In this document: positions 14,529-21,863 of the stretch, piece after piece
Numbering within the stretch: the first letter of the stretch is position 1
Layout of the letters: every line of letters begins with the position of its first letter
Assembly: GCA_900548625.1 (NCBI GenBank)
Contig: URLO01000027.1
Span: forward strand, 1 to 30,172
DNA: 30,172 nt
Direction: 5' to 3'
Source: an uncultured Eubacteriales bacterium
GTDB taxonomy: Bacteria; Bacillota; Clostridia; Oscillospirales; Oscillospiraceae
The notes under the pieces: model-generated
The model's input: only the letters and a program-made list of their open reading frames with translations
The model's database searches: none
Told to the model about the DNA's origin: nothing
Position numbers and translations under genes: made by a program

Positions 14529-15176
14529 TCAATACGATTTATGCAAAATTGAGAATAATTCACCTATTTTATCCTGTTCCAATGCATTTGTAGTTAGCCC
14601 AAATTGTTTGCGTGGTATTCCGCCCCATTCATAACTGAGTGATTGCCGCAAGGTATTTTCATCTTCTCCGTTTGCAGCACGGGTAAAGAATTCACGCCAT
14701 TTTTTCTTGTATTCTTCCTCCGTAATTTCCTATGGTGGTGAGTCTTTCCTACAGAGGTAATATTTCACTTTTTCACTATCCTCGATTATCCAATTTTTGT
14801 CCGTCAGTAGCCGTTGCCAATTCCGTAAACTCTGGTCTGACACCGTTATACCATAATGTTCTTTTAAAAAGCGTGTTTGGTGATTTGAAGGTAAAAATTG
14901 ATATTCTGGTTCGTTGAACAGCGAAGAGAAATGTTGTTGCATGGCTTTAAAGTCTGTCTGCGCGCCGCAATTAAATTCCCGTTTTACAAATGTTTCGAAT
15001 GCCGTGGGTGGTGTTGGCAAGTTTGTTATTGTAATCGTATATGATTGTCCCCGTCCTGCACTTACAAAAGTATATCCCGCTCGTTCGAGACTTCTCCTAA
15101 TGCTGTCTGTGCGAGAAGTATGAAATATCTTCTCCAATTCAGAGCGTGAATAAGTACGTAGTGATAACTACTCCAT
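14529..15176 (-). pseudogene. Gene with two in-frame TAG codons, otherwise intact
   Basis: A perfectly spaced AGAGGAG site precedes ATG-GAG at 15176, and the third codon is TAG (15170-15168). The same frame continues with an apparently real protein (LSLRTYSRSELEKIFHTSRT...) to a second TAG at 14732-14730. It then runs 66 more codons (EITEEEYKKKWREFF...ILHKSY) to a TGA at 14531-14529. There is no frameshift, and the segment after the second TAG looks like native protein. If the first TAG is skipped, a TTG at 15137 could restart translation and give a 135-residue product. I do not know its function; parts look like a winged-helix or helical DNA-associated protein. It is either a decaying gene or one that depends on amber readthrough. 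Confidence 0.7.
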
Positions 15177-15192
15177 TGGTATTCTCCTCTCC

Positions 15193-15477
15193 CACACCGA
15201 AGTTTTGTTTTACAGTAATAATTTATATATTACAAAAAGTCTGGTGGCTAAGCACATATTATAAAAGTTATTGAAATTGCAAAAATTTTTCATTTCTTAT
15301 AATAATTATAACATTTCTGTGCTTAAAAATAAAGCCGATGAAAATGTCCAGATTTGTTATCGGCGGCGATAACGGCAATTACAATTTGGCTTCGTGGGTC
15401 GGTAAGCCTAACCAAACGGATATTCTCTCATGTTTGGTCTGCTATCCCGAATCCCGCCCCGTACCTCCGCCGCCGAA
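15193..15477. other. AT-rich intergenic stretch of the element
   Basis: I find no convincing gene. GCCGAT (about 15333) and ATCGGC (about 15359) form an inverted repeat. The 82-codon plus-strand frame starting at 15338 has no ribosome site and runs through the integrase terminator, so I did not call it. Confidence 0.5.
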
Positions 15478-15516
15478 TAAAAACAAGAGGACGGAGTTTG
15501 CGGCTCTGTCCTCTTG
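15478..15516 (-). terminator. Terminator of the integrase gene
   Basis: CAAGAGGAC (15484-15492) pairs with GTCCTCTTG (15508-15516), the stem extending inward by about four more pairs. On the minus strand TTTTTATT follows. It lies ten bases past the integrase stop. Confidence 0.9.
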
Positions 15517-15525
15517 CTTCTTTGC

Positions 15526-16737
15526 TTACATGGCATTTAGATTCTTTGTTAGTAGTTCGATTCCCGGCTTTGATACCGCCAGATAATACCGCTCTGTGAC
15601 CTTGCCGCTTGCGTGTCCCATCTGATTACAAAGAATATGCGTGGGCGTGTTCATCTCTGCAAGACGTGTTCCGTAGGTATGGCGCAAATGGTGATATTTG
15701 AAGTTTATCCCTAACTCACTTTTGATTGTGCGGCTATGGTACTTCAAGGAATTTACTGTCTGTATCTTACCGTTTGGCAAGCTGTTTACCAACTCTAAGG
15801 ATGATATTTGTTTTCCGTCTATGTCGATGATAAAGGTCTGGTTTTGTGCTCTCTGTGCGGTCTGTGTTGCCGCCTGTACTTTGCGTTCCTGCTCCAAGTG
15901 TAGGAAGTAGGTTTTTAGTTTGTCGCTCATGTAAACTGTTCTGCGGGCGTTTCGTGTTTTGAGCGATACCAGCTTTATCAATCCCTCTTGATACTGCATT
16001 TGCCGGTCTATGGTAATTGTACCGTGCTTTATATCTACATTCTCCCATTTCAAGCCGTAACACTCGTTGATACGAAGTCCACAACAGCGCCCCAACATGT
16101 AAGCGGTTTCCGCATTTGTACCGCTGAAATATTTATCCAGCTTTTCTATCTGCTCGCGGCTGTAAGCTACAATATCGGTATCCTCGTCAATCCGCATTTT
16201 TGGCATACAGATTCTTGCGTCTTTATTTACACACAGCTTATTATAACTGTCTACACTAAGGTAATTGCGGGAATAGGCCTGACCGAAAATCAAATAGAAC
16301 ATTTTTAGAAATCCCTCTACATAACGGTAAGCGCGCCCCTCTGTGTAATACAATTCTGCAAGATAGTCATTGACTTCCGCAACGCTGATTTCATCAATGA
16401 AGCGTTTACCGAATTTGGCGGACAAGTGGTTTTCCCATAAACTGTCCTGCTTGCGGATAGTCTGATAGGCTTTCCCGCTTCGTCCCTGTTCACAGTATTC
16501 TTTGTAGACCTCACACATCATCATACGCGGAATTTGCGGTTTACTCGTTCTGCTGTGCAATTCTCGTGCAATAGCGGATTCTCTGGCTCGGAATGCCGCT
16601 TTTTCGGTTTTGAAGGGCTTGCCACTTTCATCTTTTGTTTTCTTCACATCTTTCTTTTTGCCGTTCATTGAGACTGTGTAGCGGAACGCCCAAAGCCCAT
16701 TTGACAACTGATAAACGCCTGTTGTTTTACCTGCCAT
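15526..16737 (-). CDS. int: Tyrosine-family site-specific integrase
   Basis: This 403-residue phage/ICE-type integrase would insert and excise the element. It has an N-terminal arm-binding domain (GVYQLSNGLWAFRYTV), a SAM-like core-binding domain (about residues 70-170) and a C-terminal catalytic domain. The catalytic residues are visible: Arg in GRCCGLRINECYGLKW, His-x-x-Arg in YHHLRHTYGTRLAE, His in MGHASGKVTERYYL and the nucleophilic Tyr a few residues on. The ATG at 16737 follows AGGAGG. It lies at the right end of the element, 130 bp from the displaced rubrerythrin 3' end, as expected for an integrase next to its attachment site. Confidence 0.97.
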   Translation of the reverse strand: MAGKTTGVYQLSNGLWAFRYTVSMNGKKKDVKKTKDESGKPFKTEKAAFRARESAIARELHSRTSKPQIPRMMMCEVYKEYCEQGRSGKAYQTIRKQDSLWENHLSAKFGKRFIDEISVAEVNDYLAELYYTEGRAYRYVEGFLKMFYLIFGQAYSRNYLSVDSYNKLCVNKDARICMPKMRIDEDTDIVAYSREQIEKLDKYFSGTNAETAYMLGRCCGLRINECYGLKWENVDIKHGTITIDRQMQYQEGLIKLVSLKTRNARRTVYMSDKLKTYFLHLEQERKVQAATQTAQRAQNQTFIIDIDGKQISSLELVNSLPNGKIQTVNSLKYHSRTIKSELGINFKYHHLRHTYGTRLAEMNTPTHILCNQMGHASGKVTERYYLAVSKPGIELLTKNLNAM

Positions 16738-16762
16738 TTTGATTGTCCTCCTGTTGGAAAAA

Positions 16763-16810
16763 AGGTGGACTTTTTCAAAATCGCTTATGTCAATAGAGTG
16801 GAAAGTGGAA
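16763..16810 (+). repeat. Right-end GTGGA repeats, possible integrase arm sites
   Basis: GGTGGA (about 16764), AGTGGAA (16797-16803) and AAGTGGAA (16803-16810) repeat the motif seen at the left end, in the same orientation. ACTTTTTCAAAATC (16769-16782) is the exact inverted copy of 11435-11448. Confidence 0.5.
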
Positions 16811-16866
16811 ACGGAATTTTTCGTTTTCCCATGCTATGAGCGGCCTGAAAGGCCAGCGAATAGCAG

Positions 16867-16947
16867 ACCGTCCATGAGATGGCCCGCGACGAGGCCCGTC
16901 ACGGCAGAGCCCTCAAGGGTCTTCTGGAGCGCTACTTCGGCAAATAA
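16867..16947 (+). pseudogene. Displaced 3' end of rubrerythrin (attachment-site remnant)
   Basis: This segment encodes TVHEMARDEARHGRALKG then LLERYFGK and a stop. It matches the last 26 codons of the rubrerythrin at 10744-11334 (TVHEMAKDEARHGKALEG then MLKRYFNK). There is no start codon, and an in-frame TAG lies just upstream at 16861. The codons use host-like GC-rich third positions. It is best explained as the original host 3' end pushed 5.6 kb downstream when the element integrated. Confidence 0.85.
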
Positions 16948-16970
16948 TTTTTGAAACAGGAGACGCGGCT

Positions 16971-17129
16971 ATGAAATATGTCTGCGACATTTGCGGCTAT
17001 GTCTATGACCCGGCTGCCGGCGACCCCGATAACGGTGTCGCCCCCGGCACGCCTTGGGAAGAAGTCCCCGAAGATTGGGTCTGCCCGCTCTGCTCGGTCG
17101 GCAAAGATCAGTTCAGCCCCGAGGAATAA
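16971..17129 (+). CDS. Rubredoxin
   Basis: This 52-residue iron protein binds one iron through four cysteines, in CDICGYVYDP (residues 5-14) and CPLCSVGKDQF (38-48), the classical CxxC pairs. Rubredoxin passes electrons to rubrerythrin when peroxide is reduced. The ATG at 16971 follows CAGGAGA at a slightly long distance. In related genomes rubredoxin often follows rubrerythrin directly. Here the two are separated by the integrated element and by the terminator at 11348. Its expression must now depend on a promoter in the element's right end, and I cannot identify one. Confidence 0.97.
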   Translation: MKYVCDICGYVYDPAAGDPDNGVAPGTPWEEVPEDWVCPLCSVGKDQFSPEE

Positions 17130-17135
17130 CGCATG

Positions 17136-17171
17136 AAAAAGGGCCTGTCTCTTAGTGAGACAGGCCCTTTT
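17136..17171. terminator. Bidirectional terminator, rubredoxin/CarD
   Basis: AAAAGGGCCTGTCTC (17137-17151), loop TTAGT, GAGACAGGCCCTTTT (17157-17171): a perfect 15-bp stem with A and T tracts. It serves rubredoxin on the plus strand and the convergent CarD-like gene on the minus strand. Confidence 0.95.
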
Positions 17172-17196
17172 CGTGTCGATGGGGCATGGCGGGCGG

Positions 17197-17694
17197 TCAG
17201 CTCATGGCGTCGCTCAAAAAACGCGGGACGTCGTTGGGGGCGATGCCCAGCACGAAGCCGAACTCCCCGTAGAGCATCTCCTCTGCCGTTTTCCAGCTCC
17301 GCAGCTCGGTGGAATTGATGCTGCGGTGCGCGGCGGCCTGACGCTTCTGCTTCTCGCGGAAGGTCTTGCACAGCCGGAGCAGGCGCTCGCACGAATGCTC
17401 CGCCAGAATGGCGCGGTAATACTCGCCCGCAAGGCGCGTGTTTTCCGGCACGTCGTCAAGCACGCGGATCTCCGGCAGGGTGGGAAGCAGCGCGTCGAGC
17501 GCTTCGCGGCTGATGACGCGGCGCATCCGCACACGTCCGTCCACCGGCGCGTAAATCGTTCCGCCGCGGTAATGCGGCGTCAGGCGGTAATACTGGCGGC
17601 CCCGGTCAAACCCGGAAACGCCCGGGCTGCCGATCTCATCGATGCGGCAAACGCCCTCATACCCATAGATCACATAGTCTCCGACTGCAAACAT
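17197..17694 (-). CDS. CarD/CdnL-like transcription regulator
   Basis: CarD-family proteins bind the beta subunit of RNA polymerase and stabilise open promoter complexes. The 165-residue product starts with the family's RNA-polymerase-interacting domain (FAVGDYVIYGYEGVCRIDEI, then YYRLTPHYRGGTIYAPVD). A helical DNA-binding domain follows (about residues 65-165, including AGEYYRAILAEHSCERLLRL). The length is normal. The ATG at 17694 follows GGAGGGG, and a good promoter lies upstream. It appears monocistronic. Which genes it affects cannot be told from the window. Confidence 0.9.
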   Translation of the reverse strand: MFAVGDYVIYGYEGVCRIDEIGSPGVSGFDRGRQYYRLTPHYRGGTIYAPVDGRVRMRRVISREALDALLPTLPEIRVLDDVPENTRLAGEYYRAILAEHSCERLLRLCKTFREKQKRQAAAHRSINSTELRSWKTAEEMLYGEFGFVLGIAPNDVPRFLSDAMS

Positions 17695-17727
17695 GCTGCT
17701 CCCCTCCGTATTATTTTCTGCATTTCC

Positions 17728-17756
17728 ATTATAGCAGAAATTTCGCAGAAAAGTAA
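17728..17756 (-). promoter_or_regulatory. Promoter of the CarD-like gene
   Basis: On the minus strand, TTACTT (17756-17751), a 17-bp spacer and TATAAT (17733-17728), about 35 bp before the start. Confidence 0.75.
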
Positions 17757-17822
17757 GAGAAAAGTTACATAATTTTTTGCTTTTGTTTTTATATATAACA
17801 AATAAGAGCCTTGAAATTCAGG

Positions 17823-17850
17823 AATACCGGTGCATTGCTGCACCGGTATT
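17823..17850. terminator. Perfect 12-bp hairpin after murI
   Basis: AATACCGGTGCA (17823-17834), loop TTGC, TGCACCGGTATT (17839-17850). It lies 34 bp beyond the murI stop on the minus strand. T runs are short on both sides. Confidence 0.7.
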
Positions 17851-17883
17851 TTCTCGTGTTTTTCAGAAAACAGAACTTTTGCC

Positions 17884-18660
17884 TCATGGCAGGCGGAACA
17901 GCGCCTCCGCGCGCACCAGCAGCTCCGGCTCGTCGAGGGAGTTGAGAAACGTGACGCGCCCGGCCTCCTCGCGGCTGCGCAGCAGCCCCGCCTCGTCCAG
18001 CCGTCGGCGAAGCTGCGCCGCGATGCCGCGGCTGCCGTCCAGGATCTCGGGGCCCTCGCCCACGACCGCGCGGATCGCGCCGGTCAGGAAGGGATAGTGC
18101 GTGCAGCCCAGCACGATCGCGTCGATGGGCGCGTCCAGATACGGCGCGAGCTTTTCGCGCAGATACCCGTCCAGCGCGGCGCCGGACAGCTCGCCGCGTT
18201 CGACAAACTCCATCAGGCCGCTGCACGCGACGGAATGGATCTCGGCCTCGCGGAGAAAATGCCGCCGCAGGTCGTCAAATTTTTTCTCGTTGAGCGTCAT
18301 GGCCGTCGCCATGACGAGGATGCGGCCGCCGGGATGGCGCTCGACCGCGGGCTTGAGCGCAGGCTCGGTGCCGATGATCGGAAGCTCCGGAAATTCGCGG
18401 CGGAGCGTCTCCGCCGCCGCGGACGTGGCGGTGTTGCAGGCGATGACGAACGCCTTGATGCCGCGCCCGAGCAGCAGCTGCACGGCGTCGCGGCTGAGCC
18501 GGACGACCTCCTCCACGGGGCGGACGCCGTAGGGCGCATGGAGCGAGTCTCCGTAGTACAGAAAATCCTCATGCGGCAGCATACGGACGGTCTCGCGCAG
18601 CACGCTGATGCCGCCGAGACCGGAATCAAAAAATGCGACGGGCAGGGTCTTGTCTGTCAT
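17884..18660 (-). CDS. murI: Glutamate racemase
   Basis: MurI converts L-glutamate to D-glutamate, needed for peptidoglycan stem peptides. The 258-residue product has the N-terminal signature VAFFDSGLGGISVLRE. The two catalytic cysteines sit in IACNTATS and LGCTHYPFL, and YGDSLHAPYG is the usual substrate-loop segment. The length is typical. The open frame continues 141 bases upstream, but the ATG at 18660 follows AAGGAGG and a matching promoter, so I use it. It appears to be transcribed alone; the sugar kinase upstream on the same strand has its own terminator. Confidence 0.97.
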   Translation of the reverse strand: MTDKTLPVAFFDSGLGGISVLRETVRMLPHEDFLYYGDSLHAPYGVRPVEEVVRLSRDAVQLLLGRGIKAFVIACNTATSAAAETLRREFPELPIIGTEPALKPAVERHPGGRILVMATAMTLNEKKFDDLRRHFLREAEIHSVACSGLMEFVERGELSGAALDGYLREKLAPYLDAPIDAIVLGCTHYPFLTGAIRAVVGEGPEILDGSRGIAAQLRRRLDEAGLLRSREEAGRVTFLNSLDEPELLVRAEALFRLP

Positions 18661-18695
18661 GCGGCCCGCCTCCTTCTTTTGCGGATTTGCAGTAT

Positions 18696-18724
18696 AGTAT
18701 ACCACGTTTCGCGCGTTCCGTAAA
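18696..18724 (-). promoter_or_regulatory. Promoter of murI
   Basis: On the minus strand, TTTACG (18724-18719), a 17-bp spacer and TATACT (18701-18696), about 35 bp before the murI start. Confidence 0.75.
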
Positions 18725-18765
18725 GATACGGGCCGCACCTGATGCCGCGCCGCCGCAAAACGATC

Positions 18766-18792
18766 GCCCATCCGCCGGGCTGGCGGATGGGC
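18766..18792 (-). terminator. Terminator of the sugar kinase gene
   Basis: GCCCATCCGCC (18766-18776), loop GGGCT, GGCGGATGGGC (18782-18792). On the minus strand GATCGTTTTG follows. It is 22 bp past the kinase stop. Confidence 0.8.
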
Positions 18793-18814
18793 TTTGTGCA
18801 TTTTCTCTATGGAC

Positions 18815-20302
18815 TTATGCCCGCTTGTGGAATACCTCCTGAAGCGCCGGGTACAGCATGGCGTAGCGCTCCTTGGTCAGCCGGTAGCGCGGCGCGTCCT
18901 CGCCGGGATCGACGCGGCCCCTGAGCGCAACGTGCCCCGCCGCCTCCGGCAGGCTTTCGAACAGGCCGATGCCGACGCCCGCGGCGGCTGCCGCGCCGAG
19001 CGACGCGGCGCTGTCGGCGTAGGTGCTGACCTCCAGCAGCGGCACGCCGCAGATGTCCGCGAGGATCTGCTTCCAGATGAGCGATTTTGTGCCGCCGCCG
19101 ATGATGCGCAGCGCGGCGATCGGCTCACGCTCACAGAGCACGTCGAAGATCTGCCCGAGCGCACAGCTCGTGCCCTCCAGCACCGCGCGCGCGAAATGCT
19201 CACGCCTGTGCGTGACGTTCATGCCGAAGAAAACGCCCTGCGCCAGCGCGTCAAAGACCGGCGAGCGCTCGCCCTCCAGATACGGCAGGTAGATCAGCCC
19301 GCCGCTGCCCGGCTCGACCTGCTCGGCCATCGCGTCGAACGCGCGCAGCGAGCCGATGTCAAACAGCGACTGCGCCCATGTGACTGATCTGCCCGCGCAC
19401 TGCGTCGTGCCGAAGACGTTGAAGCCCTGCCCGTCGAGGGCGGCAATGTGGAACACGCGCGTCTGCGGATCGAAAAACGGCTTCTCGATGGCGCCCGCGA
19501 TCCACGCGCTGGTGTCCAGACTCAGATAGAACGTTCCGGGCGCCGCCACGCCCGCGCCGATCCCGGCACACGCGCCGTCACCGCCGCCGACCGAGACAGG
19601 GATGCCCGCGCGCAGACCGAGGTGGCAGGCCGCCTCCTCGCTCAGCCGCCCGGCGATCTCACAGCCGGAGTGCAGCTCCGGGAATTTCCCGACGTCCAGC
19701 CCGACGTTCCGGAACATCTCCCGGTCGTATTCGCACGTGTCAAGATTCATCAGCATGCCGTGCGAGGCATCGGAGAGGTCGGTCGAGTCCATGTTGCCGC
19801 ACAGACGGTAGACCAGATAGTCCTTGACCTGCAAAAAACGGACGGTTTTTTCATAGACCTCCGGCTCGTTTTCCCGGAGCCACAGCGCCTTGCAGAGCGT
19901 AGACGAGGGGCTCAGGACGTTTCCGGTGATGTTGTAGAAATATTCCCGGCCGAATTTCTCCCGCAGGCGGTTCGAGACGTCCAGCGCCCGCGTGTCGGCG
20001 TAGATCATGGCCGGACGGAGCACCTGACCGTCGCTGTCCATCGGCAGGCAGGAGAGCATGTGACCGGAGACGCCGATGGCCTGCACCTGCTTGACGTATT
20101 CCGGCGCCAGCTCGCGCAGCATCAGCATTGCGCGCACGGCGCTCATCCACCAGTCGGCCGGCTCCTGCTCACAGCCGCCGTTTGGCAGGCGGCGGGTCGG
20201 ATACGTTGTCGTTACGTTGCGCAAAATACGCATATTCTCATCCACGAGCGAGGCCTTGAGGCCGCTCGGTCCAATATCAAAGGCCAGTACGATGGTATGC
20301 AT
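18815..20302 (-). CDS. FGGY-family carbohydrate kinase, xylulokinase-like
   Basis: This 495-residue protein is an FGGY-type sugar kinase that phosphorylates a pentulose or related sugar with ATP. The N-terminal phosphate-1 loop reads AFDIGPSGLKASLVD, where most xylulokinases have DxGTxxxK-type residues. MIYADTRA and GGGDGACAGIGAGV are typical of the first and second domains. IGGGTKSLIWKQILADICGVPL near residue 405 is the FGGY C-terminal signature. Length and layout match xylulokinases, but glucono-, ribulo- and other kinases share them, so the substrate is open. The ATG at 20302 follows GAGGTG. No sugar transporter or isomerase lies nearby, so context does not help. Confidence 0.88.
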   Translation of the reverse strand: MHTIVLAFDIGPSGLKASLVDENMRILRNVTTTYPTRRLPNGGCEQEPADWWMSAVRAMLMLRELAPEYVKQVQAIGVSGHMLSCLPMDSDGQVLRPAMIYADTRALDVSNRLREKFGREYFYNITGNVLSPSSTLCKALWLRENEPEVYEKTVRFLQVKDYLVYRLCGNMDSTDLSDASHGMLMNLDTCEYDREMFRNVGLDVGKFPELHSGCEIAGRLSEEAACHLGLRAGIPVSVGGGDGACAGIGAGVAAPGTFYLSLDTSAWIAGAIEKPFFDPQTRVFHIAALDGQGFNVFGTTQCAGRSVTWAQSLFDIGSLRAFDAMAEQVEPGSGGLIYLPYLEGERSPVFDALAQGVFFGMNVTHRREHFARAVLEGTSCALGQIFDVLCEREPIAALRIIGGGTKSLIWKQILADICGVPLLEVSTYADSAASLGAAAAAGVGIGLFESLPEAAGHVALRGRVDPGEDAPRYRLTKERYAMLYPALQEVFHKRA

Positions 20303-20401
20303 CCAATCACCTCAAGAACAGTATACCAAACAGCTGTGCGGATTTCCACAATTTCTTGTGCAGCTTGCAAAAAAATGACGCTGCAAACGAGACTGTCTCT
20401 A

Positions 20402-20430
20402 TTCCTTTTTGCCCGGTGCTGTGATATAAT
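20402..20430 (+). promoter_or_regulatory. Extended -10 promoter of the aminotransferase gene
   Basis: TATAAT (20425-20430) is preceded by TGA, an extended -10; TTCCTT (20402-20407) lies 17 bp upstream. The aminotransferase start is 68 bp downstream. Confidence 0.65.
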
Positions 20431-20498
20431 CTGTAAAGCGTCCCCGATTCTGCACCCCTCCCGGCACGGGCCGGGAAATATTGTAAGGAGGCTTCCCC

Positions 20499-21701
20499 AT
20501 GCAGTTTTCCAGCAAGGCACTTCGCTGCGAGCTTTCCCCCATGCGCAAATTCCACCCATACGCCCTCGCTGCCGCTGCAGCGGGCAAAAAGATCTATCAC
20601 CTGAACATCGGCCAGCCGGATGTCGCCACGCCGCCCGCGCTCTTTGACGCCATCCGTGCCTTCCATGAGCGGACGCTGGCCTATGCGCCGTCGCCCGGCA
20701 TACCGGAGACGATCGATGCCGTCTGCAAGTACTATCACCGCATCGGCGTGGACATCACCCCGGAGGACGTCCTCATCACGACCGGCGGCAGCGAGGCGCT
20801 TCAGATCGCGTTCAACTGCATCCTCGACGAAGGTGACGAGGTCATTCTCGCAGAACCGTTTTATCCGAATTACAGCACATTCATCCGCACCGCCGGCGCA
20901 GCCATCCGCCCCATTCCGACGCGCGCCGAGGAGGGCTTTTTCTATGCCTCCCGCGAGAAGCTCGAGGCCGCGCTCACGCCCCGCACGCGCGCCATTCTAG
21001 TCACAAATCCCGGCAACCCCACCGGCACCGTCCTGACGCACGCGCAGATGGAGCTGCTGCTGGACTTTGCAAAGCAGCATGACCTGTTCCTGATCGCAGA
21101 CGAGGTCTACCGCGAATTCGTCTACAGCGACGAGCCGCTCAGCTCGTTCGCCCAGCTCGCAGGAAGCGAGGAAAATCTGATCATCACCGATTCCGTTTCC
21201 AAGCGTTTTTCCGCCTGCGGCGCGCGCATCGGCTGCCTGATCAGCCGCAACCGCGAGTTTATGGCGCAGGCGCTCAAATACTGTCAGGCGCGGCTGTCCG
21301 TCGCCACGCTCGATCAGGTGGCTGCCGCCGCGCTCTACCGCGTGGAGCCGAACTATTTTGACGCCGTCCGCGAGGAATACCGCCGCCGCCGCGACACCGT
21401 GCTCGCGGGGCTGAAGAAGATCCCCGGCGTCGTCTGCGAATGCCCGCGCGGCGCGTTCTATCTGATGGCGGCGCTTCCGATCGACAGCGCCGACCGCTTC
21501 CAGCAGTGGCTTCTCGAGGAGTTTGAGGACAACGGCGAGACCGTCATGTTCGCCCCCGGCGACGGATTCTACCAGACGGAGGGCAAAGGCCACAACGAGG
21601 TGCGCATCGCCTATGTGCTCAACGAGGCCGACTGCGCCCGCGCCGTCGAGCTGCTGGGGCTCGCCATTGCGAAATACAACCAGACGCGCCGGAAAGACTG
21701 A
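20499..21701 (+). CDS. PLP-dependent aminotransferase, class I/II (AspC-like)
   Basis: This 400-residue fold-type I aminotransferase transfers amino groups between an amino acid and a 2-oxo acid through pyridoxal phosphate. LNIGQPDVATPPA and YAPSPGIPE lie in the N-terminal arm, and TTGGSEALQIAF is the phosphate-binding loop. VTNPGNPTGTVL and IADEVYREF hold the cofactor-contacting Asn, Asp and Tyr. DSVSKRFSACGARIG carries the Schiff-base lysine, and VRIAYVLNE holds the C-terminal substrate-binding arginine. It resembles aspartate aminotransferase I-gamma types, but substrate preference cannot be fixed. The ATG at 20499 follows AAGGAGG. The gene is monocistronic, between its own promoter and a strong terminator. 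Confidence 0.94.
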   Translation: MQFSSKALRCELSPMRKFHPYALAAAAAGKKIYHLNIGQPDVATPPALFDAIRAFHERTLAYAPSPGIPETIDAVCKYYHRIGVDITPEDVLITTGGSEALQIAFNCILDEGDEVILAEPFYPNYSTFIRTAGAAIRPIPTRAEEGFFYASREKLEAALTPRTRAILVTNPGNPTGTVLTHAQMELLLDFAKQHDLFLIADEVYREFVYSDEPLSSFAQLAGSEENLIITDSVSKRFSACGARIGCLISRNREFMAQALKYCQARLSVATLDQVAAAALYRVEPNYFDAVREEYRRRRDTVLAGLKKIPGVVCECPRGAFYLMAALPIDSADRFQQWLLEEFEDNGETVMFAPGDGFYQTEGKGHNEVRIAYVLNEADCARAVELLGLAIAKYNQTRRKD

Positions 21702-21746
21702 GCAGCCGCCCGGTTTTCCGCGCCGGAACAAACCCCAAAAACACCG

Positions 21747-21775
21747 AAAGGACCGGCAGATACTGCCGGTCCTTT
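21747..21775 (+). terminator. Terminator after the aminotransferase
   Basis: AAAGGACCGGCAG (21747-21759), loop ATA, CTGCCGGTCCTTT (21763-21775). It is directly followed by copy C of the hairpin repeat. Confidence 0.85.
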
Positions 21776-21852
21776 GAGCTTGTCAAAAAGTCTTTTTGAC
21801 AAGCTCAGGGACGCGAACCGCGGGGCTGGGTTCGCGTTTGAAAAGGCTGCGC
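21776..21852 (+). repeat. Intergenic hairpin repeat, copy C (partial)
   Basis: This copy has hairpin 1 (GAGCTTGTCAAAAAG, T, CTTTTTGACAAGCTC, 21776-21806) and hairpin 2 (GACGCGAACC with GGGTTCGCGTTTG, to about 21840). AAAAGGCTGCGCGATGC follows. Hairpin 3 of copies A and B is missing. It lies between two convergent genes. Confidence 0.88.
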
Positions 21853-21863
21853 GATGCAGGGCC

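Larger units (their letters stand above)
11254..16866. mobile_element. Integrated element of about 5.5 kb in the 3' end of rubrerythrin
   Basis: Base composition drops sharply from GC-rich host DNA to AT-rich DNA just past the rubrerythrin stop (11334) and recovers at 16867. There the last 26 codons of a rubrerythrin gene reappear, followed by rubredoxin. The two 81-bp copies (11254-11334 and 16867-16947) differ at 21 positions yet encode nearly the same peptide. The crossover lies somewhere inside them; the longest identical run is CACGGCA (11287-11293 and 16900-16906). A tyrosine integrase sits at the right end. The cargo is a serine recombinase, a membrane protein with divergent repressor, two small genes and an interrupted gene. 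There are no conjugation or phage structural genes, so it is a small integrative or mobilizable island. Exact ends are inferred. Confidence 0.85.

Noticed and set aside
15338..15586. 82-codon plus-strand gene or a tRNA-like sequence
   Set aside because: There is no ribosome site, the frame runs through the integrase terminator, and no tRNA cloverleaf can be folded by eye.
10744..16947. Two tandem rubrerythrin genes, the second truncated
   Set aside because: This would need loss of the whole 5' part of the second gene exactly at the element end; attachment-site displacement is simpler. It is kept as the alternative in the finding.
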